A stretch of DNA of 64,000 nt from Runella sp. CRIBMP (lineage in GTDB: Bacteria > Bacteroidota > Bacteroidia > Cytophagales > Spirosomataceae), in NCBI RefSeq assembly GCF_009905605.1, contig NZ_JAAAKZ010000015.1, positions 1-64,000 of the forward strand. Reading direction: 5' to 3'. Positions within the stretch are counted from its first letter, which is position 1. Every line of letters begins with the position of its first letter. Below the pieces are notes generated by a model that was not told the origin of the DNA, ran no database searches, and saw only the letters and a list, made by a program, of their open reading frames with translations. The translations under genes and the position numbers were made by a program. Below, in pieces: positions 26,916 through 36,700 of the stretch.

Positions 26916-27377
26916 TCAGAGTTGCATTTCTTTGGGTATCATGCCCATAAAAGCTTTGTACACACGTACCGCACCTTGGGGTGCAGGATATTTGGAATCT
27001 CCCCACACCACCTTATGCTCTTTCTTCCCTTTTTTATAAATGATAAAATAAGACGTTCGGCCGGGATGCTGAAAGTTCATGGTATCAAATTTTACATCCT
27101 GCAATGACTTGAACGCCATTTCAATATTCTTCGGATTTTGCTGCCCCAACACTTCAAATTCTTTCGAAGTATTCATCCGCCGAAAAATACCCCCATCATC
27201 CAGTAGGCGATATTCTTTCTCCAAACCTCCAATGGCCTGTCCAACAATCATTTGCCGTCCGCCAAACGTAAACGGATGCGTTGAAACCGCAAACGGCGTA
27301 GGGGGCTTGGTGGATTGCGTTTGGGCGTACAGATTCCCAAGACCTATAAAAAGCAGGGCAAGCATTCCTTTTTTCAT
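26916..27377 (-). CDS. Hypothetical secreted protein
   Basis: 153 residues with a signal peptide (MKKGMLALLFIGLGNLYAQ). The mature part is beta-rich and basic, with PFTFGGRQMIVGQAIGGLEKEYRLLDDGG and a KKGKKEHKVVWGD segment. I do not recognise a family. It lies 9 bp downstream of the M20 amidohydrolase stop on the same strand, so the two are probably co-transcribed. Confidence 0.7.
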   Translation of the reverse strand: MKKGMLALLFIGLGNLYAQTQSTKPPTPFAVSTHPFTFGGRQMIVGQAIGGLEKEYRLLDDGGIFRRMNTSKEFEVLGQQNPKNIEMAFKSLQDVKFDTMNFQHPGRTSYFIIYKKGKKEHKVVWGDSKYPAPQGAVRVYKAFMGMIPKEMQL

Positions 27378-27386
27378 GATGTACCC

Positions 27387-28574
27387 TTAACTTATTTTCA
27401 ACTCTTCCAACGCCAGCCACGCCATCAAACCGGGGCCGATTTCGAGGGCTGCTTCGTCGATGTCAAACGTAGGGGTATGCACTCCCGATACAATTCCACG
27501 AGCTTCGTTGCGTGTTCCGAGGCGATAAAAACAAGCATCGGTCACCTGCGAGTAAAACGCAAAATCTTCGCCTGCTAGCCACAAGTCCAAATCAATGACA
27601 TTCTCGGCACCCATATAATCAATTGCCGCCGCTTTGGAACGACGCGTTAATTCGGGATGATTTTTCAAAAAAGGATACCCTTTTCTGACTTCTACTTCGC
27701 AGCTTCCGCCCATGGCTTCGGCAATTCCTTGTGCCATTTTGGTGATGCGTTTCCAGCCTTCTTCGCGCCATTCTTCATCCATACAGCGGAACGTTCCTTC
27801 GATGTATACTTCGTTGGGAATCACGTTGGTGGCACCGTTGGCAATGACTTTTCCAAACGACAATACCGACGGAGCCGCTGGCTTACGGTTGCGGCTAATG
27901 ATTTGCTGCAAACCCACAATAATGTGCGACGCAATCAAAATGGGGTCAATCAGCATATCGGGCATAGCTCCGTGACCTCCTTTTCCCTTTACGGTTAAGT
28001 AAAGCTCATCGGTACTTGCCATGTACATCCCTTCTCTAAAACCGATTTTTCCGACGGGAATATTAGGCGCAACGTGTTGCCCCAAAATACTCGCGGGCGA
28101 AGGATTTTGCAGAACTCCCTCCTTAATCATCAAGGACGCCCCGCCTGGGATTTTTTCTTCGCCTGGCTGAAAAATAAGTTTAACCGACCCTTCAAAATCA
28201 CCCCTTAACTCGTGCAAAATACGTGCCGTACCCAGCAATGAGGAGGTATGCACATCGTGCCCACAGGCATGCATTACCCCAGGGATTTGAGATTTATAAG
28301 GTACATCATTGGCTTCCACAATGGGTAAAGCATCCATATCAGCCCGCAAAGCCACTACCCTACTCTCGGGATTTCGACCTTCAATGAGCGCCACAACACC
28401 CGTGTTGGCCACACCTTCCTGCGGCGTTAAGCCAATTTCTTTCAATCGGTTGGCTACAAATTGAGCGGTATTAAACTCCTGAAAAGACAACTCAGGATGG
28501 GTATGTAAATGCCGCCGATTAGCCACCGCATCTGCCGCGTAGCTTTTGGACAAGGCTTTGATTTTTTCTAACAT
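27387..28574 (-). CDS. M20-family amidohydrolase (N-acyl-amino-acid / hippurate hydrolase type)
   Basis: 395 residues. M20D signature: RRHLHTHPELSFQEFNTA near the N-terminus, metal ligands in HACGHDVHTS, GEEKIPGGASLM, and HGAMP in the lid domain, with late EDFAFY. Such enzymes hydrolyse N-acyl amino acids, indole-amino-acid conjugates or related amides in the cytoplasm using two divalent metals. The exact substrate is not readable. It is divergent from nadD, and the hypothetical secreted protein follows in the same transcript. Confidence 0.92.
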   Translation of the reverse strand: MLEKIKALSKSYAADAVANRRHLHTHPELSFQEFNTAQFVANRLKEIGLTPQEGVANTGVVALIEGRNPESRVVALRADMDALPIVEANDVPYKSQIPGVMHACGHDVHTSSLLGTARILHELRGDFEGSVKLIFQPGEEKIPGGASLMIKEGVLQNPSPASILGQHVAPNIPVGKIGFREGMYMASTDELYLTVKGKGGHGAMPDMLIDPILIASHIIVGLQQIISRNRKPAAPSVLSFGKVIANGATNVIPNEVYIEGTFRCMDEEWREEGWKRITKMAQGIAEAMGGSCEVEVRKGYPFLKNHPELTRRSKAAAIDYMGAENVIDLDLWLAGEDFAFYSQVTDACFYRLGTRNEARGIVSGVHTPTFDIDEAALEIGPGLMAWLALEELKIS

Positions 28575-28708
28575 TGTCGTTTATTAAGTATTTTTGACGG
28601 AACAAAAATATGAAATAGAACGGGGATGGCGCAGTGATTACTGATTTTCACCTAATAAAAATCTATCGTCTGCGTTATTTCTTTGATTCCTTCTTTTTAC
28701 GTTAAATA

Positions 28709-29281
28709 ATGAAAATAGGACTATTCTTCGGCTCATTTAACCCTATTCATATAGGCCACCTCATCATTGCTAATACCATGGCTACCGCCACTGACCTTGA
28801 ACAGGTATGGTTTATTGTTTCGCCCCAAAATCCGTTCAAAAAGAACAAAAGTCTACTGCATGAATTTGACCGCTACGACATGGTTGAAAAAGCCATCGCC
28901 GACAACAGTAAACTGAAAGTAAATGATGTAGAGTTTTCGATGCCAAAACCTAGCTATACCATTGATACTCTGACGAAATTGCAGGAAAAATTCCCACAGC
29001 ACACGTTCAAACTCATCATTGGAGAGGATAATTTGGGGCAATTTAAAAACTGGAAAAATTACGAAGCGATTCTACAATATTACGGATTATACGTGTACCC
29101 GCGTCCCAATGTGGCTGCCCATGAATTTGCCGACCACCCCGCCATTAAATTCATCCCCGCGCCGCTTTTGGATATATCGGCCACTTATATCCGTGATTGT
29201 CTAAGAAATAATCGTTCAATTCGCTACATGGTACCCGACGTTGTAGAAGAGATGATAAAAAGGAAGAAATTTTATATTTGA
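28709..29281 (+). CDS. nadD: Nicotinate-nucleotide adenylyltransferase
   Basis: 190 residues, the usual NadD length. The nucleotidyltransferase motif GSFNPIHIGHL is at residues 8-18 and the second motif ISATYIRD is near the C-terminus. SPQNPFKK and ligand-loop residues are present. It adenylates nicotinate mononucleotide in NAD synthesis. It precedes the acpP operon, whose promoter overlaps its 3' end. Confidence 0.95.
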   Translation: MKIGLFFGSFNPIHIGHLIIANTMATATDLEQVWFIVSPQNPFKKNKSLLHEFDRYDMVEKAIADNSKLKVNDVEFSMPKPSYTIDTLTKLQEKFPQHTFKLIIGEDNLGQFKNWKNYEAILQYYGLYVYPRPNVAAHEFADHPAIKFIPAPLLDISATYIRDCLRNNRSIRYMVPDVVEEMIKRKKFYI

Positions 29282-29308
29282 CAATCTCCTTTGAAATACA
29301 TTACTTTG
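29277..29308 (+). promoter_or_regulatory. Putative promoter of acpP-fabF-rnc
   Basis: TTTG, a 20-nt spacer, then TTACTTTG: nearly ideal Bacteroidota -33/-7 elements, 31 bp before the acpP ATG. The -33 element overlaps the last codons of nadD, so acpP has its own start of transcription. Confidence 0.65.
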
Positions 29309-29338
29309 CAGCGATTTTGAACCAAACTTCTCACAAAA

Positions 29339-29575
29339 ATGTCAGAGATTGCAGAAAAAGTAAAGAAAATTATCGTTGATAAACTAGGCGTAGATGAGTC
29401 AGAAGTGACCGAAGAAGCTAGCTTCACCAATGACCTCGGCGCTGATTCACTCGATACGGTAGAATTGATCATGGAATTTGAAAAAGAATTCAACGTTTCA
29501 ATTCCTGATGACCAGGCTGAACACATCGGTACGGTAGGTCAAGCCATCAAATACCTCGAAGAAAACGTCAAGTAA
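29339..29575 (+). CDS. acpP: Acyl carrier protein
   Basis: 78 residues, strongly acidic and helical. The phosphopantetheine site is Ser37 in [14 protein letters not shown]. The protein carries growing acyl chains for type II fatty acid synthesis. FabF follows after 31 bp, the standard acpP-fabF-rnc order. Confidence 0.98.
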   Translation: MSEIAEKVKKIIVDKLGVDESEVTEEASFTNDLGADSLDTVELIMEFEKEFNVSIPDDQAEHIGTVGQAIKYLEENVK

Positions 29576-29606
29576 GCATATTTGTTGTAATTTATAGATC
29601 CATTTT

Positions 29607-30854
29607 ATGATTCTAAAACGAGTGGTAGTGACGGGAATGGGTGCTTTGACGCCCATCGGAAACACACTGTCGGAATACAAAGAAGGGTTATTTAGCGGCA
29701 CCAGCGGAGCTGGGCCGATTACCCGATTTGATGCAACCAAATTCAAGACTCGCTTCGCTTGCGAAGTAAAAGGTTTGGATATGGCTCAATTTATTCCGCG
29801 TCAGGAAGCGCGTAAAATGGATCTTTTTACACAATTTGCTGTGGTGGTAGGGGAAGAGGCCGTTAGAGATAGCGGGCTCAACCTGGAGAAAGTAAATCTC
29901 GACCGTGCGGGCATCATTTGGGGTTCAGGTATTGGTGGTTTAAAAACATTTGAAGAAGAGGTCCTTTCGTTCGGTAGCGGCGACGGAACTCCTCGTTTCA
30001 ACCCCTTCTTTATCCCTAAAATGATTGCCGACAGTGCCTCGGGAATTCTTTCGATGCGTATGGGCTTTCGTGGGCCTACCTACGTAACGGTGTCGGCCTG
30101 TGCTTCTTCCAACAACGCAATGATTGACGCATTCAATTACATCCGATTGGGCAAAATTGATTTTTGCTTAACGGGTGGGTCAGAAGCGGCCGTTACACAA
30201 GCGGGTGTTGGAGGATTTAACTCGCTGAAAGCACTCTCTGAACGCAACGACGATTACTTGACGGCTTCGCGTCCTTACGACAAAGACCGTGATGGATTTG
30301 TACTTGGAGAAGGTGGTGCGGGCTTGATATTGGAAGAATACGAACATGCGCTCGCACGCGGTGCCAGAATCTACGCCGAGGTAATCGGCGGGGGGATGTC
30401 ATCTGATGCTTATCACATTACGGCCCCTCATCCAGACGGAATCGGTGCTTATATGTGCATGAAAAATGCGCTTGAAGATGCCGAAATCTCGCCCGAAGAC
30501 ATTGATTATATCAATACCCACGGAACCTCCACTCCGATTGGGGATCCACAGGAAATAAAAGCGATTGAAAGACTGTTTGGTGAGCATGCTTATAAACTAA
30601 ACATCAGTTCGACAAAGTCCATGATTGGACACCTTTTGGGCGGTGCAGGAGCGGTAGAAGCGGTAGCCTCCATTCTGGCGATTCAACATCAACTGATTCC
30701 GCCAACGATCAATCACTTTACCGACGATCCAGAGTTCAATCCTCGGTTAAATCTGACGTTCAACAAGCCCCAGTCGCGCACCGTCAATATTGCCTTAAGT
30801 AACACTTTTGGCTTTGGTGGGCACAACACCTGTGTTATTTTCCGTAAAATGTAA
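29607..30854 (+). CDS. fabF: Beta-ketoacyl-ACP synthase II
   Basis: 415 residues of typical KAS II length. The catalytic triad is Cys165 (VSACASSNN), His305 (NTHGTSTP) and His342 (SMIGHLLGG). The C-terminal FGFGGHN is conserved. It condenses malonyl-ACP with acyl-ACP. It is co-transcribed with acpP and rnc. Confidence 0.97.
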   Translation: MILKRVVVTGMGALTPIGNTLSEYKEGLFSGTSGAGPITRFDATKFKTRFACEVKGLDMAQFIPRQEARKMDLFTQFAVVVGEEAVRDSGLNLEKVNLDRAGIIWGSGIGGLKTFEEEVLSFGSGDGTPRFNPFFIPKMIADSASGILSMRMGFRGPTYVTVSACASSNNAMIDAFNYIRLGKIDFCLTGGSEAAVTQAGVGGFNSLKALSERNDDYLTASRPYDKDRDGFVLGEGGAGLILEEYEHALARGARIYAEVIGGGMSSDAYHITAPHPDGIGAYMCMKNALEDAEISPEDIDYINTHGTSTPIGDPQEIKAIERLFGEHAYKLNISSTKSMIGHLLGGAGAVEAVASILAIQHQLIPPTINHFTDDPEFNPRLNLTFNKPQSRTVNIALSNTFGFGGHNTCVIFRKM

Positions 30855-30869
30855 ACCTTTTAGCTGCTT

Positions 30870-31616
30870 TTGGCTACGGTATTAAATCCCATCATTGATT
30901 TCTTTAAGCCGGGGAACATGTCCCCCGAAAAGAAATTCAGAAAGGCCGTAGAACTTATCATCGGCGAAAAACCTTCGAATATGGAGGTTTATCAGCTTGC
31001 TTTTCGCCATACTTCAGCATCTAAGGAGACAAATATCAAGGGTTTTAGAGAATCCAACGAACGTTTGGAATTTCTGGGCGACTCGGTATTGGGCATGGTT
31101 ATTGCCGAATACCTCTTCAAAAAATTTCCGTACAAAGACGAAGGTTTTTTAACCGAAATCCGCTCACGCATTGTAAACCGTGAAACCCTCAACGGCATTG
31201 CCCGTAAAATTGGCCTCGACCGTTTGATTGAATTTGACGGCAATCGCAAAGGCATGCCTCCCAACTCTTCCATGTACGGCGACGCCCTCGAAGCCCTCGT
31301 GGGAGCCGTCTATCTGGACAAAGGCTTCCGTTTTACCCGAAAGTTTATTACCAAAGAACTCCTCACGCATTACGACCTCGACGCGCTTATCAACAACAAC
31401 GCCAACTTCAAAAGCCGCCTCATCGAATGGGCGCAGCGCGAAGGCAAAGAAGTTCGTTTTATGATCGTGGAAGAAAAAGGCAGCCGTCACTTCCGCGAAT
31501 TTATCTCGCAAGTAATACTGAACGGTGATGTTTTTGCCCAAGGCAGCGGCTATTCCAAGAAAAAAGCGGAGCAATCAGCCGCAGAGAAAGCGTGTGAGCA
31601 GTTGGAATTGAAGTAG
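30870..31616 (+). CDS. rnc: Ribonuclease III
   Basis: 248 residues from a TTG 15 bp after fabF. An alternative ATG start is 48 bp further in (MSPEKKFRKAVEL). The RNase III signature NERLEFLGDSVLG and second metal site DALEALVGAVYLDKGF are present, and a dsRNA-binding domain occupies the C-terminal ~75 residues (NFKSRLIEWAQREGKE, GYSKKKAEQSAAEKA). It processes rRNA and double-stranded transcripts. The weak TTG and the extra N-terminal helix (NPIIDFFKPG) leave the start undecided. Confidence 0.95.
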   Translation: MATVLNPIIDFFKPGNMSPEKKFRKAVELIIGEKPSNMEVYQLAFRHTSASKETNIKGFRESNERLEFLGDSVLGMVIAEYLFKKFPYKDEGFLTEIRSRIVNRETLNGIARKIGLDRLIEFDGNRKGMPPNSSMYGDALEALVGAVYLDKGFRFTRKFITKELLTHYDLDALINNNANFKSRLIEWAQREGKEVRFMIVEEKGSRHFREFISQVILNGDVFAQGSGYSKKKAEQSAAEKACEQLELK

Positions 31617-31627
31617 AAATTAAATGT

Positions 31628-31692
31628 AAAGGCAAAAGTGTACTAAGCGAAGAAGTTTTTCCGCACAGTTTTATATACACTTTTACCTTTTT
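31628..31692. terminator. Terminator after rnc
   Basis: 15-bp arms with one mismatch (AAAGGCAAAAGTGTA with TACACTTTTACCTTT) enclose a 33-nt loop and end in a T-run on the plus strand and an A-run on the other. It probably acts on both converging transcripts. Confidence 0.7.
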
Positions 31693-31700
31693 TAACTCGC

Positions 31701-32327
31701 TCAAAACATAAATCCCAGCCGTAACGCCATTCGGTTATAGGTTCGGTCTTCCCATTTTTCCACTTCTTGCCAGCCCAATGGTTTGGTTACTTTGGCTTCC
31801 TGCCGTTTGTAGGTAAGCGACAACAGCATGGCACTTCCTGATTTAAAGGCGAATTTGAGTCCCAAACCTGGATTGAGCATCATACCGCCTTTGGTGTCAT
31901 AGCCTGTGCCATCTACCTGAAGCCAGTTGAAGCCATAGCCCGCATCTAGCGTGCCAAAAAGATGGACGTTTTTGGGTGTGCTGACCAAATCGTAGCGCAC
32001 TCCAGCCGCAATGGGCGTGAGCAAAGCCGTTTTGTACCAATCCACCCCCACCGTAGCCCCAACCGCCAAACGCGGTTTGAGCTGTACCCCGTTGAAGGTT
32101 TGAATGGTGAGGCTCAATCGGTTTTGCACTTCCTGCACCAACGGAGCACTCCACCGGACATCATACACCACACGTCCAAACAATCCTCCAACTTCTGTCA
32201 TATTGACGTAGTGGGGTTTAAAAGGGGAATTTTGGGCCTGTAAGCGGCATAAAGAGGCGCTTACCCATAGGATGAGCAAAAGCCCACCTACCCTATTGTT
32301 ACGATAACAGTTAGATGCTTTCAACAT
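31701..32327 (-). CDS. Hypothetical outer-membrane beta-barrel-like protein
   Basis: 208 residues with an N-terminal signal (GGLLLILWVSASLCRLQAQ). The mature part alternates amphipathic strands (FKPHYVNMTEVGGLFGRV, NRLSLTIQTFNGVQLKPRLAVGATVGVDW, GGMMLNPGLGLKFAFKSGSAMLLSLTYKRQE) and ends in Phe (RLGFMF), as barrel proteins do. It is likely a small 8-stranded porin-like or sensor barrel of unknown function. The LVIVD gene lies 25 bp upstream on the same strand, suggesting one envelope-protein transcript. Confidence 0.7.
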   Translation of the reverse strand: MLKASNCYRNNRVGGLLLILWVSASLCRLQAQNSPFKPHYVNMTEVGGLFGRVVYDVRWSAPLVQEVQNRLSLTIQTFNGVQLKPRLAVGATVGVDWYKTALLTPIAAGVRYDLVSTPKNVHLFGTLDAGYGFNWLQVDGTGYDTKGGMMLNPGLGLKFAFKSGSAMLLSLTYKRQEAKVTKPLGWQEVEKWEDRTYNRMALRLGFMF

Positions 32328-32352
32328 GACAAAACGGGTTAGGATGAGGCTA

Positions 32353-33633
32353 TTAAATCGCTACGCGTTTTACGGGAATCTTACTCAATTGGCGCAGGTT
32401 CGACGGATTGGAAATATCAAACTGATACAGGCCATCTTTGCCAATCATCAATAGGGTTTTGTTGGAGAGCGGAATCACGTCATAAGCGTCCATGCCAGTC
32501 AGGTGCTGGAGTTGTTTTACGTCAAAATCATTGGCCACGTTTAACGTTTTAAGCCCGTGAATACCTTCGCAAACGTACACATTGGGATAATCAACGCCCA
32601 ACCCGTGCGGATTTTGCATCGGGTATGATTTGAGCAAACGCGGAGCACGTAAATCCGTGATATCAACCACATCCAGTTGGTTCAGGCCACGGTTGCACTG
32701 GGTGCCCGAACGCAGCGTAACGTACGCCCGATTGTCGGTTACGGCCACGGGGTCGCACGACATAGCGTGTTGAAATACGGAAAGTTGTTCGGGTTTTTCG
32801 GGATTTTTATTGTCATAAATAAACATTCCCGTGGTGGAGCCGATAAACAATTTATCGCGGTACGGAAAAATGGTTTCGATTCCCCACCCCAAATTAATTT
32901 TGGAACTAAAAGCTGGTTTTTGGGGTACACTGATGTCAAACAACTGCATGTCATTTTGCCCAACGGTGTATAAATACTTGTCATACAATGCAAACCGCGC
33001 CATTGAGCCAGCCTGCCCTTGAGCAGCAGGATTGGCACTACTGCCGCTTGAAGCAGAATTTTGGAATGCCATGTCAAAAACCGCCCTACCACCCCAAATA
33101 CCGTTGTTTCCATCTTCACAATTGACTTTCACACTTTCAGTCACAATGTCAACCCGTTGGTCATTGATGGCGCCCGTACTTTTATTCAAAGACCACCACG
33201 CCCCGTCAAACTGGCCATTTAAAAACACCTCTTTCTCACGACCTACTTCTCTGACATCCAACGGATTAGAAATATCAAAGGCTACCAAGTCAGCATAACT
33301 ATCGGCGTACAAAATATTGCCGCGAATGGCCATGTCGCCATTGCCAGGAATCTTAATGAAAGAAACCATTTTGGGTGCCGAAGGATTTGAATTATCCACC
33401 ACGTGCAATCCTTCCTTGAGTTCATTAATCAGCAGGTAATTCCCTTTGGTATAAATCTTACCAGGACTGATTAAATCACGGGCCGTTTCGGTACGTACGC
33501 TTTGGCGCATCTCCGCCAAGGAGACCGTTACGGGCGTAAAACGTTTGTACCTGCGGGTTTCGGTGCATTGGTCAGTACACGACCATTGGAGAAAAACAAC
33601 CGAAAAAAGAGAGAGTAAAAGTGTTTTCTTCAT
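32353..33633 (-). CDS. LVIVD-repeat lipoprotein (beta-propeller)
   Basis: 426 residues from MKKTLLL. The open frame begins 14 codons earlier, but the lipoprotein signal fits this start (VVFLQWSC, Cys19). Repeated blades contain the LVIVD-type pattern: LHVVDNSNPSAPKMV, DLVAFDISNPLDVRE, MQLFDISVPQKPAFS, MFIYDNKNPEKPEQL, LDVVDITDLRAPRLL and LYQFDISNPSNLRQL. These repeats are abundant in Bacteroidota surface proteins and fold as a propeller. The role is unknown. A small barrel-like protein is encoded directly downstream. Confidence 0.88.
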   Translation of the reverse strand: MKKTLLLSLFSVVFLQWSCTDQCTETRRYKRFTPVTVSLAEMRQSVRTETARDLISPGKIYTKGNYLLINELKEGLHVVDNSNPSAPKMVSFIKIPGNGDMAIRGNILYADSYADLVAFDISNPLDVREVGREKEVFLNGQFDGAWWSLNKSTGAINDQRVDIVTESVKVNCEDGNNGIWGGRAVFDMAFQNSASSGSSANPAAQGQAGSMARFALYDKYLYTVGQNDMQLFDISVPQKPAFSSKINLGWGIETIFPYRDKLFIGSTTGMFIYDNKNPEKPEQLSVFQHAMSCDPVAVTDNRAYVTLRSGTQCNRGLNQLDVVDITDLRAPRLLKSYPMQNPHGLGVDYPNVYVCEGIHGLKTLNVANDFDVKQLQHLTGMDAYDVIPLSNKTLLMIGKDGLYQFDISNPSNLRQLSKIPVKRVAI

Positions 33634-33738
33634 GGCAAGCGTCAGAGGTTTGAGTTTATTTCCTCTAAGACGCAAGCGCCGAATAAAACGTTGGAACGGA
33701 ATGTAAATAGATCTAAAGTTTTAAATCTGTCCCTACAC

Positions 33739-36700
33739 CTAGCGTTTTCTCCACCACTCCCGGCTCCATCTCCGCTCAAAACTCCAGCCTTTAGCGCGCA
33801 ACTGTAAAGGCAGATACGCATGAGATTCTTTGGCCGAAACCGCTTGCTGATACAGTTCATCGTCCGTCAGAATGAGGCCTTCATATCGACCATCTTTTTT
33901 GACAGTCAGGTCGGCAAAAGGAAGGGTTAAATGCAGCGTCGAAGGCGCAGATTCCGCTTTTGTTTGCCATTTTTCACTTTTCATCAACTGCTCTTTCAAC
34001 AACCATTCTGAACGGTAATTCTCTGACACAAAAGGCTGGGGCGAGTACCGCCCTTCCGACACATCCAAGGCGTATTGTAGATAGGCTTTGAGCAATCTTG
34101 GCCCTTCGTGCAGGCTCTCTTCCACTCTCAATTCGTCGGGCAAAATACTGGTGACGACAAAGACTTTTTCACGGGCGCGGGTAATGGCCACATTGAGGCG
34201 ATTTTCACCGCCAAGCGCATTTAAACTGCCAAATTGTGCCCGTAATTTACCCCGAGCATCGGGCGCATATCCTACCGAAAAGATGATGATATCACGCTCG
34301 TCTCCCTGTACATTTTCGATATTTTTGACAAAAAGAGAATGAGCAGCAAGCCCTAAAAAGTGGGTCTCTGCGCTATTTTCATCTCGGGGCCTGAGAAGAA
34401 GATTCTCAATCAATTGTTGTTGCGGAAGATTGAACGTAACAACCCCGATGGAGTGATTTGGGTAAGTGCGCTGGAAATCATTCAATAATTCTACCACTTT
34501 TTCTGCTTCCGCAAGGTTCCGATTGTTTTCCCAAATTCCTCCAACCTTAATAAACTGGATAGCGGGCTCTGATTGGTTAATATCCTCAAAATGAGGCAAT
34601 AGCTGCAGTCTATTTTTATAAAAATGCTGGTTAGAAAAATCAATCAAATCCAACGAACGACTCCGGTAGTGCCCTTGTAGCATTGTTTCGGGCAGGAACT
34701 GTTTCGACAAATCGAGCAGTGATTCCACTTCCAATGCTGCCCGTTCTTCGTCATTCTCACCTTCGTATCTGACTCGGTATAAGTCATAAGGAGTCAGCTG
34801 CTTACTGTCTCCCACGACCACTGTTTGTTTGGAGCGGTAGATAGACGGAATACCGTATTCGGCATAGCATTGCGAAGCCTCGTCAAAAATTACTAAATCA
34901 AACAGGCCTTTGGTCAGTGGAAACACCGCCGACACCGTCTCAGGAGAAGCCAACCAACAGGGAACCAACCGAAATACCTCTTCGGCGTGTTGTTCCATGA
35001 GTTTGCGCACGGGCCAAATCTTTCGTTTTTTAGTCACCTGATGATGCAGTTCACGGTAGGTAACGCGGTTTTGTAACCGATTAAACTCCACATTTTTGCC
35101 CGTTTGTTCACGCAGTTGCATCAACAAAATCTCCCGACTCAACGATTGTTTTTGAAGAATACCCTCCTGCAACTCTTGCTCTAATTGACCCATTTTTAAG
35201 GAAGAAACCGCGCGCAAAACTGGATAAAGTTCTTCCAAATGTGCCAACCAAGCCAAGCGCAGTGAATTCTGGAACAGCCTTATGAAGTCTTCGTTTTGCG
35301 TTGCTTGCTGCGTTTCCAGAGCTTGACAAACTTCTGCTTCGATGGGCGAAAAATTACTTTTCAGGACGTCTGCTTCCGTCAATAAATCAAAATCACGGTG
35401 AAGGGTTTGTTTGAGTTCGTTTTGGAAAGTAGAACTTACGAACAAACGATTTATCTGTTCTTTGGTCAGGTATTTTTGCCACACTTGGTACTTCTGAGCG
35501 GTTTGCTCACAAAGTGCAACCAGCGCCTCAATTTTCTTTGTTAACTCCTGAAATGACCTTGCTTCGTTTACTGATTTCCTTAAAAATTCGAAGTTTTTCC
35601 CAAGCTGTTGGAACACCTCCTGTGCAGTGCCATAGGAAATCATAAATGCCTTATAATTGGCTTGCGAACGCTCAAACTGTTCGGTTAAAATCGACACTTC
35701 CAGCTTCTCTCCTACCTCCTTTAGAAGTTGTTCCCCACTAACTCGGTTAGTCAAATAATCATTAAGTTTGTATAAATCTTCCAGATCCAAACTCAGGCCG
35801 TAAGACGCGGCAAGTGACCGGAAATAGGCTTTATCGCCGTAAAAAGCCCATTTTAGCAATGAGCCCCGGGCCGTAATGATATTTTGTAAACGGAGAGCAA
35901 AGGAAGTTAATCCACTAGACGCTATTTCAGCTCCAAGTTGCTTTTCAGTGGACAATCTGAAAATTTCTTCCGCGGCGTTTTTAATCCATTTTTTTGTTTC
36001 TTTCGTAAAAAAGCCAGATTCCCATTTTTTCAATAGCGGCCAAACATTTTCTTCTTCCAACCACTGAGCGCATTGCAGAAGTGCGTTTTTCTGGCTCGCG
36101 AGGTGCAGGGCTTTGTCGATGGTTATTGCTTCTCCCAAACACCCTTGGGTTTGCGTTTGCAGGTTTTCGTTCCAACTAATCACCTCATCAATGGTCGCAT
36201 CGATTTTGGAGATTTCCTGAAATGATATTTGAGAAAAATCTACGCGGTTATGCCAAGGATGAGTCTCATTTAAGGCCTCCCTATACGACGCATATCGACG
36301 CATTTTTTGCAAAAACACCTCTAATTTATCATCAAACTGAAACGATTTAAAATGCAGCATCGCAACCTGCGGCGCCGTTGGGTCGCTTGTCAAGTATAAT
36401 TCTTTGGGTGAAATTCCACAATCCAAGGAATTGAAAAGCGCTGTTTTGAATTCTCCCAACTCCTTGCCCACCTGCTCAATGCTCCGACTTGTCTGTAAAA
36501 ACCGCCGTTCGAGCACAATCGAGTCCAAGCTATAATTTTGCTGTTGGTACGCTTCAACATTCTCAATTTGGGCGGTTAGCTGCCCATACAACGCCGCACG
36601 GTCATTTTTGAAATCATGCACCAACGCCAGAAAAGGCGACATGCCCACTTGCGCCAACCGCTGATGCACTACATCAAGGGCTACCCGTTTTTGGCATACC